Assembly: GCF_029867415.1 (NCBI RefSeq)
Contig: NC_081180.1
Location: 237,592,823-237,656,822 of the forward strand
From: Vicia villosa
Lineage: Eukaryota; Streptophyta; Magnoliopsida; Fabales; Fabaceae
Length of the DNA: 64,000 nucleotides
Direction of reading: 5' to 3'
Shown here: piece by piece, positions 51,207 to 62,131 of the stretch
Layout of the letters: each line of letters begins with the position of its first letter
How positions within the stretch are numbered: the stretch's first letter is position 1
Made by a program: the position numbers and the translations under genes
Notes under the pieces: generated by a model
The model's input: only the letters and a program-made list of their open reading frames with translations
Database searches by the model: none
Told to the model about the DNA's origin: nothing

Positions 51207-52290
51207 ATGCAGTACAATTCTGCCTCATATGTGTATAATCAGTATGATTCCTTATGTCTTATTTATGGCATTGAGTCTGATCAACTTGATTCCATGCGTA
51301 AGACAGACTGGGAGATGGCTGAGCAACGCAGATGTCCCGGAAGGCCCAGAACTAGGAATGTGGAACCCGAGCAAGAAGCCGGAGGTGCAGGCGTGCCTTG
51401 GCAACAGATGATGCAACAGATGATGCAGCAGAACCAGATGATGGCTCAAATGATGCAAGGCATGCAGGGACAACAACTTCCTACTTAAGTTCCCGTTCCT
51501 CAAGCTGCAGCTGGACCAGACTTTCGTGCCTTCTTCAGGATGGATCCTCTAGAGTTTGTTGGCGGACTTGATTCACTTTTTGCTCATGATTGGTTAGCCG
51601 GTATGGAAAGGGTGTTTCAGGCTATTTAGTGTACTGAAGAAGAAAAGGTGATCTTTGCTGCTCAAAAGATGAAGGGACCAGCTCTTAGGTGGTGGAACAC
51701 TGCATCCACTTATTTCACCACACAAGAGATTCCTAAGGATTGGCAACACTTCAAAGTGGCATTCTTGGAGAAGTATTTCCCTAATAGTGTGAGGACTCAG
51801 AAGGAGCGAGAATTCTAGAACTTCAAGCAAGGTGACATGTCTGTTTCGAAATATGCAGAGAAGTTCGAAGACTTGGCTGATTACTCCTGACAAGCTGTTT
51901 TTGCTCCAGATGAACTATGGAAGATTGATCAGTTTATGATGGGTTTGAGGGCCGACATTGCTCATAGTGTTTCCCAAAGAGAGTTCACTACTTATGCTGA
52001 ATGTTTAAGGCAATGTTATGTTGCTGAAAACAGCTTGAAGAGGGTTCAAGAAGAGAGGAACCAGAACAGGGCTAATTTTAGGGAGCAAGGAAGATCTACT
52101 CAACACTTGAGGCCCCGTAATCCTCCATCAAAGAAGAAGCAGGTTTATGGTGATCAATCGGCTCAACCTCCCCATTGTCGCAAGTGTGGTAGGAAGCATA
52201 TCGGGGAGTGCAAGTACGCTTCTGTGACTTGTTTCAGATGTGGCGAGCAGGGCCACATAGCTCCGCACTGTCCACAAAAGAGGATTCCTG
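51207..52290 (+). pseudogene. E7 gag
   Basis: Colinear with E6 gag and without its frameshift, but with stops at 51486 (TAA), 51627 (TAG, shared with E6), 51816 (TAG) and 51888 (TGA). Three of the four fit C-to-T changes at CAA, CAG or CGA codons. The open part from 51936 carries the double zinc knuckle (CRKCGRKHIGEC, CFRCGEQGHIAPHC). The Gln/Met-rich segment has four extra residues (MMQQ) relative to E6. Confidence 0.88.
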
Positions 52291-53099
52291 AGAAGACTGC
52301 AGGTCGTGTTTACACCTTGGATTCGAGAAAGGTCAAGGGAAACCACAATCTCATTGCGGGTACGTGTTATGTTAACAATCAACCTTTATGTGATTTAGTT
52401 GATTGTGGAGCCACTCATTCTTTTGTCTCCATCGAGTGTGTTTACCGACTTGGTTTGGAGGTTATTCCGTTACCTGATCCCATGATTATTTCTTCGGCAA
52501 CGGATGATACCGTGGAAGCTCGACTAATTTGTAAAGATTGTTCGGTGTCTTTTAATGGTCGTGACTACCCAATTGATCTAATTTGCTTACCTCTCAAGAG
52601 GCTTGATGTTATTCTAGGGATGGATTGGTTGTCTCTTAACTCGGTGTACATTGGTTGCAAAGAGAAGGCCATATTCATTCCTGCAGAAGAGACTTCTTCC
52701 GAAGATGCAATTACCAAGTTGATAGAAGGTACGATCAGCGCGGTTAATTATCTCTTTTCTCAAGAAAGATCCTTTCTTTTAGTTCTTTCCAAGGAACCTT
52801 CTGTGAGAGTTGAATTGTCGGAGATTCCGGTGGTGTGCGAATTTCCTGATGTATTTCCTGAGGATATCACTTCTCTTCCTCCGGAAAGGGAAGCAGAGTT
52901 CTCAACTGATCTTGTTCCTGGAACAGCCCCAATTTCCATCACTCCATATAGGATGTCTCCTATTGAACTCAGAGAACTGAAGAGCCAATTGGAAGAGCTT
53001 CTTGCTAAGCATTTTATCCAACCCAGTGTTTCTCCATGGGGAGCTCCTGTTCTTTTGGTAAAGAAGAAAGACGGAAGTATGCGCCTGTGCATCGATTAG
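52291..53099 (+). pseudogene. E7 protease and RT N-terminus
   Basis: LVDCGATHSFVS and ILGMDWLSLNS (protease) are followed without a stop by [20 protein letters not shown] and the RT start ([12 protein letters not shown]). It ends at TAG 53097-53099, which replaces the Tyr codon of DYRQL. The E6 TAA at 45998 is GAA here. Confidence 0.88.
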
Positions 53100-54372
53100 C
53101 GTCAGCTGAACAAAGTTACCATAAAGAACAAATATCTTTTACCACGGATTGACGACCTCCTAGATCAGTTGAAAGGAGCCAGTGTGTTCTCGAAGATTGA
53201 TCTTAGGTCAGGGTACCATCAAATCCGAGTGAAGAGCTCAGATGTACCTAAGACTGCATTCAGGACCCGGTATGGTCACTACGAGTTTTTAGTTATGCCG
53301 TTTGGTGTGACTAATGCCCCGACAGTTTTCATGGATTACATGAATCGAATCTTTCAGCCATATCTGGACCAGTTTGTAGTAATCTTCATTGACGACATTC
53401 TGGTGTATTCTCGTACTCCCGAAGATCATGAGGAGCATTTGCGGATTGTGTTATCTACTCTTCGAGAGAAGCAATTATATGCCAAGTTCAGTAAGTGTGA
53501 ATTTTGGCTGTCCGAAGTAAGTTTCCTCGGTCATGTCATCTCCGGAGGAGGCGTGGCAGTGGATCCTTCTAAAGTGGAAGCGATGGTGAATTGGGATCGG
53601 CCAAGGAGTGTGACTGAAGTCCGAAGCTTCTTAGGTTTGACAGGTTATTACCAGAGATTTATTATGGGGTTTGCTAAGTTAGCCTTACCATTGACAAAGC
53701 TCACGCGGAAGGAGGTTGCTTTTGAATGGAATTCCGAGTGTGAGCAGAGTTTTCAGAAGCTTAAGAAGAAGTTGACTACTGCACCCGTGTTAGTGATTCC
53801 GGATCCAAACCGATCCTATGAAGTGTTCTGCGACGCTTCTTAGAAAGGTTTAGGCGGAGTATTGATGCAAGATGGCCAGGTGGTAGCTTATGCATCTCGG
53901 CAGTTGAGATCTCATGAAGAGAATTACTCGACCCACGATCTTGAGCTTGCTACAATAGTTTTTGCACTCAAGGTGTGGCGACATTATCTATATGGCGTTC
54001 ACTTTGAGATGTTCAGTGATCATAAAAGCTTGAGATATCTTTTCGACCAGAAGGAGTTGAATATGCGACAAAGGAGATGGATGGAGTACCTTAAAGATTT
54101 TGAGTTTGAATTGAAATATCATCCAGGAAAAGCCAACAAAGTGGCAGATGCCTTAAGTAGGAAAGAATTTCGAGTTGCTGAATTGATGATGTTAGAGCAT
54201 GGATTGTTGGAGAAGTTTCGAAATCTTAACCTTCAGTTTGAATGGACGCCCAATGGTGTGTTGATTAGTAACTTGAGCATCCAGAATGAGCTACGAGAAA
54301 GAATTCGGATATCACAGGGGTATGATGAGCAATTGCAAGCGAGCGGAGGCATGCCTGATTTTGTGAGGGCAC
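53100..54372 (+). pseudogene. E7 RT core and RNase H, truncated
   Basis: In the same frame: [36 protein letters not shown], the [12 protein letters not shown] region, a TAG at 53841-53843 in CDAS-KGLGG, then RNase H to [14 protein letters not shown]. Identity with E6 ends abruptly after GTGAGGGCACCT at about 54372. Integrase and chromodomain are missing. The last codons of the open frame (to 54407) are foreign sequence. Confidence 0.9.
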
Positions 54373-57223
54373 CTAGAGGTACCCCACACATAAAGCGGAG
54401 TACCTAGATATCGACATAGGAGAAGTGCGGTATCCCACAAATAGAGTGGAATATCGAGCAAGTAAGCATCATCGGAATCCCACATAAAAGTAAGCAAGTT
54501 AGTGATAACAAGAAAGCAATCCGAAGTTGCATCATCGGCTCTTAACGTGAAAATCAAGTAATGGCACAAAACGGTAAAAATGGTTATGTCAAATCACAAA
54601 GTATGCACAGAATGGATCTGAATCAAGCAAACTCAAATGCATTAGTACACAATTTTCTAAGCAAATATGAATACAAGTCAAGTAAAAGTCAAAGTACAAA
54701 ATACATGTCAATCGGAAGCAAAAACCACAAAATCGAGAAATATGTGTCAAAATATATTGACTCGGAATAGAACAAAAATCACAGGGATGATTACAAATGT
54801 GCCAATGGACTAAAAAACGAACTCGGTTTGAATTAATTCCGCCCGGAAGTGGGACTTTAAGACCATTTTCGTCGGCTTACAATAGTGAATCGGTGAAAAA
54901 TAATTGTCTAAAACAGACTAAAAAGTACATCAATGGCTCCGGAACCATCAACAAAGTCAAGTTACATTATTCACAAGTGTAAAAACTCACTACGGTTAGG
55001 AATTTAGTTCAAAATTGAGTTTATGTTAAGTGTTGGAAAAAATTCAAGAATTGTGACATTTTCCAATCAACTCAAGTTTTCATGTGTCTAAAAGATTTTG
55101 TAAGGTGTCTTGAGTCAAATGGAAAGTGTTACAACTCATGAAATAGCAAACATGTAAGTAAGCATTATGTACATCATCACAAGCTATCACAAATTAATCT
55201 GGAAACCAATAAAACACAACAAGAATTGAATTCAATTAGTAAATGTTAACCGGAAATTAAAATCAACACTAAGTTAGTGGACAAATGTGCATCAAAGTGA
55301 TTTTGGCATAAAGTTCAACACAACACAATCCAACAATATCAAAGTATCAATCTGGAATCAAAATAGATACAAGGTTCATGAGCAATCACCATGTCAACTC
55401 ACAACAATCAACATTATATCAAGAAACAAGCATTATGTGATCACAACCAAAGAAATCTGGATTTGTCAAGTTTATGCCAAAATTCAAGAATCTCATCGAT
55501 TCTCTAGAAATCTAACCAATTCTTATTTTAGGCATCATGTCAATTTGAATTCAAGAGATACTTAAACCAAACAATATCAAAATCCTAAACCTAATCGAAA
55601 TAAAAAACTTGCCTAAACCTAAGGGAGTAATTACTTCCACAAAGTTTCATACAATGAAATTTCAATCAAACTTCTTCATCAACCCAATTTTCTCAAACCA
55701 ATCACGTACTTATTAACACAACATTATTCCATACTTCTTTTTGTTTCCTTTCTCAAGGCTTTTCTTTTTCTATTTTTTTTCTTTTCTTTTTCTTTTTCAT
55801 TTTTTTTCTTTTCTTTTTCTCAGCCTCAACCTCATAACAATTAAACTGATAAGTGCACAACCATTCTCTCCCCAACTTGAATTCAACCACATCATAATAT
55901 GAATACTCCCTACTTTCTAAGTCAAGGTAAAAATTCATACAACAACACAAAGTTGAGGGTTCAAGAAAAAAGAAATCAACATCCATACAAAAAGGAAAAC
56001 CAAACACTCATAGACAAGCATTAAGTTCAAAAATAACATGGATGTTGACAAAAAGCTCAAAGGGTTTACTAATGATCACACACTCACAAGGTGAAATGAC
56101 TATTTGGCCAAGGTAGTTGTGCTCAAAATAAAACAAAAATGCCTTGATCACTTTCATGCATTTATACAATCAACACAAACAAAAAATTAAACATAATAAA
56201 ATCCAGTTAAAACAAGAATTGTGGTCACCAGCATATGTAAACAATGAAAAGCTACCTCACAAAAAAGGTGGGAACTAAAGTGATTCACAAATGAACAAGT
56301 ATACAAAAGAATGAATGGCCTAAAATTTGTAAAAATCCTAAGTTTCCTGAACATGTCATATTATAGAAAGCGATAAACTCATACCTTGACAACGCACAAA
56401 ACTCTCAATTAATCATTACCGTACAAAAGCATGTTGAAACACTCATCTCCAAAATTGCTCTATGCTTCCTCAACTCGAAGTAAACCACAAAATAAACACA
56501 AAGAACAGACAAAAGTATCACACATATACAAAATAGTAAGTATAAAAGAATAGGAACAAAAGAATTGGGCAAGAATGGCTTGGAGAGATAGAGAGGAAAG
56601 AATTCTGGTGCAAGCAACCGCGCTAAGCGAGCTCTGCAACCGCTTAGCAAGCTTACTGCAACAGAAATTCTTCCAGCAAGAAACAGATGCAATCCAAGCC
56701 TCCCTCGCCACTTATTGACCTATAAAACACAAAATCAACAAGTAAAAACGTAGGGGTGCCTCCCTCAAGCGCTTTTTTATGTCGTAAGCTCGACGCCTTT
56801 TATTGTTACGCGAATGGCAAGTAACTTCCTCGCGACACGTCAATGCTTTCGCCTCAACGCAACCTAAAGAAAGCGTTCTGACCAAACACTTAACAAATGA
56901 ATCAAAAGAAAAGGTATATACACATATGCGTAAAAACACAAATATTCATAAAACAAAATATTCACAAAATCCTTAATTGGCTAAACAAATTGAAAAGTGA
57001 AGATTTAGAATTTACGAACTATCCGAGTTCAATTTGTTTAGTCAACTTCACCTTGCTAAATAGCAAAAGTAAAGAGGAACAAAATCAAACACACAAACAT
57101 GTACAAGTATGAAAACATAAACATTTATCCATATACAAATGAAACTACACAAAATATATAATATAGACATATTTATGAAACTTCTAAAGCAAAACCATTG
57201 CAATGCGATTAATCTCAAAACCA
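54373..57223 (-). other. E8 internal region, no coding domains
   Basis: No RT, integrase or gag motif in any frame. Contains a 85-bp pyrimidine-only-like stretch at 55737-55822 (purine-rich on the element strand), a GCTAAGCGAGC word at 56625-56640 also present in the LTR, and a 14-bp perfect inverted repeat at 56981-56994/57028-57041. A short Lys-rich open frame (56007-55753) is dominated by the purine run and is not trusted. Confidence 0.55.
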
Positions 57224-57243
57224 CTCCCCGGCAACGGCGCCAT
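57224..57243 (-). promoter_or_regulatory. E8 primer-binding site (tRNA-Asp type)
   Basis: Minus-strand TGGCGCCGTTGCCGGGGAGT, the complement of the conserved 3' end of plant tRNA-Asp as I recall it, three bases from the LTR end. This PBS is typical of Athila-like Ty3 elements. Confidence 0.8.
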
Positions 57244-57245
57244 TT

Positions 57246-58559
57246 TGTTTAAGCAATAAAGCGGCAAGCAAAAAGATATAGGTTTATTATTACTAGGTGA
57301 TATAGGTTATATCGTATCGTAGTCCACAGAGATTGGTAGAGAAAAACTGTCGTTCAATGTTCTCGTATTCTAAGTTTCATGATTGGGTTACGGAAAGTAA
57401 AATGCGGGAAAAGTAAATAAAACAAATAAACAATCTATTGTAGCTTAAGAGAATTCAGTCTGGAATCGTATTTCTACTCCACCCGTCGAATACTTAAAGC
57501 TGAAGATCTTATTGCAACACACTCACAATACGCATCAAAATTACCAGGCATCATTCGAGACGCCACATCAGTGTCCATTTCTGCAACACCGACGAGAGCT
57601 CAATCGTACTATTCACATCAGCGATTTCTCAACCGACACAAACAACACGGAGGCATTAACTCGATACCCATTACGATTATTAGCCCTAAATCTATGTCTA
57701 GAGTTTAGAAACTAACAGATATCATTCCTAATCAAGATCTATGATGTCCATTTCTGTAACAACACAAACTCGAAGCATTTAAGCAAAAGATCAAGAACAA
57801 CATCAATAGTGATTTGTAAAGCAAATATATATACGATCCCAAGATCGACAAATGTACATACAAGAGAGGAAAAATATACATACAAACTCCACCATTGGAA
57901 TGAGTCATGGGGAAAAGAAGAACAAATGGAAACTTATCGTGTTGTCGACACAATCAGAGACCACCCGCGCTCAATCGACATGATGAGCCACCCAAAGATG
58001 TTGCTTAAACCTCTAAACTACAAAGAATGAATTAGAGCTCAACTTTGTCAAAGAAGAGATGATAAAACCTAACAAAATGTGATTTTACAACATATATACA
58101 ATTCTGAACTCGCAGACCTCGCTAAGCGAGCTTTCACTTATCTGAACATTATTCATAGATATTTTACACTAAACGACAGAAACGATCTCGCTAAGCGAGC
58201 TATATCTTGCTAAGCAAGCTTACGAAGCTTCAGCTACTGCCAAGGGAAATAGAATCAGGCCATAGCGCAATAGAATTTGCGCTCAGCGAGGTTGACAGAT
58301 CTTTGGCTCTTTATTTCTTCAAAACGTGCATCCGGAGCCGTGTCTTTGACACTTTATTACTCAAGACTCCAAATATGAAAGAATACCTACAAAAAGAAAT
58401 TAAAACTATCAAACGGTACAAAATTACACTAAAATATAATTATCCATATAATAAACATATTTACAAACAAACCAACGTTTATTCAAACGATATTGTCAAA
58501 AGGAATAGATAAGTGCAATAAAACTTATTCACAAAAATAGATACAATTTGCACTTATCA
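57246..58559 (-). repeat. LTR of E8 (1314 bp)
   Basis: On the minus strand begins TGATAAGTGCAAATTG and ends ATTGCTTAAACA, giving TG...CA ends. At 58110-58290 it carries several CTCGCTAAGCGAGCT-type words. Right flank begins CTTGC; a matching TSD cannot be sought because the other end is deleted. Confidence 0.8.
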
Positions 58560-59345
<786 letters not shown>

Positions 59346-61279
59346 TGTAACACCCCTTTCTAAATACCCCAATTAATAATCATAAACAATTACTCATAGT
59401 AAACATGCATATAACAAGGGGCGTCACAACGACGTTTTCAAAAACTAAAAGCTTTTAAAAACCAACAAACAATACATTCGTCTACATAAGATACATCTGG
59501 TCATCAATATAACACATTTACTTGGCATAATTTAAATCAAATATGCATACACAGCGGAAATCACAAATACTCATGCATTGTATAAATGATCCATGTCCCA
59601 TACCATGATCATGTCTCAATATCATCCAAATGGAAACATAACAATATATCCAAAATATTTGGCACTAAGGCCTCCAACAACAACAATAAACATCATACGA
59701 AATCATAAGGTAGTATCAAGATACAAATCCAAATGGAAAAATGAGTTCAACACACTAATCCTAACCCAGTGTTACATAACCAGAGCATCGACTCACTACC
59801 TAATCAAAAACGAAACTCGGAGCTCTCCAATGAAGCCACGAATCGAGCAACTACGCGTCTGAACCTGCACGTTACCAACAAAGGGCAACATTCAAACATA
59901 AGGGTGAGAATTTAAATTCTACATAGAAAATATAATAATGGGAAATGCAACATACATAAGCATACATTTCACAATTCAACACTCTTCTCAAAACATACAT
60001 TGATCCTCAATATAAAGTCAACATGTTTAATACAATTATGTATCACAATCAAATTCACAACATCATATATCAATGAATTACACATTTACACATATATCAC
60101 TCATACACATATATATTTCACATTCCACATCAATTATGTATTATTCACATATATCACACTCACATTACCTTCTCCAATTCATATCATATGATTCATCATT
60201 TCACATATATATGCATATAAATCAAATTCACATCCAATTATACCTCACACATATTAATTAATCAATTAACAACACATAATGAGCATATAGAAGTAATAGG
60301 TATGCAAGTCAAGTCTCAAACAAATAAGAAAAAATAATTTTTGAACACAGTTTGCGCCGCCAAGCATTGATTGCGCCGCGAAGTACCAGACAGAAATAAT
60401 GTATTCCAAAAATTCACTCAGTTTGCGCCGCATCCACATGTGCGCGTCGCGAAGTGCAGGGCATAACCAAGTCATCCCATAATTCATTTAGATCGTGCCG
60501 CCATCATTGTTCGCGTCGCGAACACAGCGCATAATGAATTTTCTGTGTGAAATCAACACAGTTCCCTCTTTTCATTCCATCACTCAATTCATAGTTCAGT
60601 TCATTCTTTGCACACGAATTTCACACACATATCACACATATAACTCATATGTATCATTAGATTCATCAGGACTTCATTAATCGTGCAAATCTATGAATTT
60701 CATCCAAATCCCAAAAGTTAGGTTTTCACATTCTTTTCATCAAACATGTTATAAATCAAAACCCACCCATGGAATCAAGTAAGGAATCATTTTTACATAA
60801 ACAACGTCAAATAACACAAATCTCATGAATTATGAAAATACCTAAATTGAAATCCCATTTCCTAACACACACAACATTACCTAATCATAGATTCTACAAG
60901 AATTTAGATTCTAACCCTTACCTCTAACTCTTAATCCACCCTCTTGATGAAATCTACCAATCTCCTCTTCTTCTCTTCTATGTTATTCTTCTCTCCTTTC
61001 TATCTGTCTCCTCTTTTCTTTCTAATTAGGTTATAACACAAGGTTCTCTCTTAACTCTCATTATCCCATTGGGCTTAACCCACTCAATACTCTTTCTCAC
61101 TTAACTAAGCCCATTTAGCTAATTTCTAATTTAATTCTACTATTTATTAATTAGCTAAATCACATATTACCACCCAATTAAATAATTATCACTCAATAAT
61201 TATTAAATAAAACACACAAACAATTATCAAATATCAAATATCCTAATTATTTAAAATCTAATAAAAATAGGGTGTTACA
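59346..61279 (-). repeat. 3' LTR of E9
   Basis: Minus strand TGTAACACCCTATTTTTATT...GGGGTGTTACA, 1934 bp. Contains GCGCCGC/GCGTCGCGAA words at 60350-60525. Open frames within it are not genes. Confidence 0.88.
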
Positions 61280-61300
61280 ACTCTCCCTCGCTTAAAAGAT
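61280..61300 (-). promoter_or_regulatory. E9 polypurine tract
   Basis: Minus-strand TTTTAAGCGAGGGAGAGT immediately before the 3' LTR; the same position as AAGGAGGGGAGAA in E6. Confidence 0.8.
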
Positions 61301-61320
61301 TTTCGGCCTCAAAAATTACC

Positions 61321-62131
61321 TCAAACAAACAACTCCGGATACGATTCCCTCATCTTATCCTCGAGTTCCCAAGTGATATTACCATCGGCAACTCCACCCC
61401 ATATCACTTTCACCAAAGAAATCTCCTTACCACGAAGCTTCTTCACCTCTCGATCTTCAATTCGCATAGGTGATGTATCAACCGTCAAATTATCTCTCAC
61501 TTGAACATCATCTAATTGGACAACATGCGATGGATCCGAAATGTACCTCCTCAATTGAGACACATGGAATACATCATGAAGATTAGAAAGAAACGGTGGC
61601 AATGCAATCCGGTATGCCACTTCACCTATCCTCTCCGGAATTTGATAAGGACCAATGAAATGCGGCGTCAACTTACGCGATTTCAAAGCTCTACCAACAC
61701 CCGTTATTGGCGTAACTCGAAGAAACACATGTTTATCCTTCTCAAACTCAAGGGTCTTCCTCCTCTTATCATGATAACTCTTCTAACAACTTTGAGACGC
61801 CTTCTTCTTCTCTTGAATCATCTTAATCTTATCCGTAGTCTCTTGAATCAACTCGGGTCCAACCAAAACACTCTCTCCCAATTCATACCAACACAAAGGA
61901 GTTCTACACCTTCTACCATAAAGAGCCTCAAAAGGTGCCATTCCAATACTAGAATGAAAATTGTTGTTATACGTAAACTCAATCAAAGGTAAGAAACTAT
62001 CCCAATTTCCTCCTTGTTCCAAAACACAAGACCTCAAAAGATCTTCAAGTGACTGAATAGTCCTCTCCGATTGACCATCAGTTTGTGGATGATACGCCGA
62101 ACTCAAACGTAATTTCGTACCCAAAGCACTT
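61321..62131 (-). pseudogene. E9 integrase C-terminus with chromodomain
   Basis: Frame 62124-61321 with one TAG at 61783-61785. SAYHPQTDGQSERTIQSLED holds the catalytic Glu (lost in E6). Then LIEFTYNNNFHSSIGMAPFEALYGRRC, KLTPHFIGPYQIPERIGEVAYR, LHDVFHVSQLRRY and a terminal chromodomain (REVKKLRGKEISLVKVIWGG, ITWELEDKMRESYPELFV). A frameshift around 62105-62135 separates it from the integrase core. Confidence 0.9.

Larger units (their letters stand above)
42368..54372 (+). mobile_element. Tandem Ty3/gypsy Tekay-like array: LTR-internal(E6)-LTR-internal(E7, truncated)
   Basis: LTR (42368-44483), PBS, E6 internal region to 49054, second LTR (49055-51158), PBS, E7 internal region to 54372. Two internal regions share the central LTR, the product expected from unequal recombination between LTRs of the same or a sister element. 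E7 stops in the region between RNase H and integrase and is fused to E8. The left LTR lacks its first ~10 bases and joins the host array through the shared bases CCGAT. Confidence 0.92.
54373..58559 (-). mobile_element. E8: non-coding LTR element with Athila-type PBS, truncated
   Basis: Minus-strand element: LTR 58559-57246, PBS 57243-57224 and about 2.85 kb of internal sequence without gag-pol motifs, ending at the fusion to E7. Absence of coding text together with a perfect PBS fits a LARD-like non-autonomous derivative or a large internal deletion. At 56745-56830 is the GGAGGCACCC-type stretch (minus strand) that in legume Athila-like elements lies near the 3' end, arguing for internal deletion. 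No second LTR. Confidence 0.7.

Noticed and set aside
55753..56007. Lys-rich small protein on the minus strand
   Set aside because: The C-terminal half is a translated purine run and the rest has no recognisable motif; not reported as a gene.
57224..57243. tRNA-like sequence
   Set aside because: Only the 3' end complement of a tRNA is present; it is a retrotransposon primer site, not a tRNA gene.
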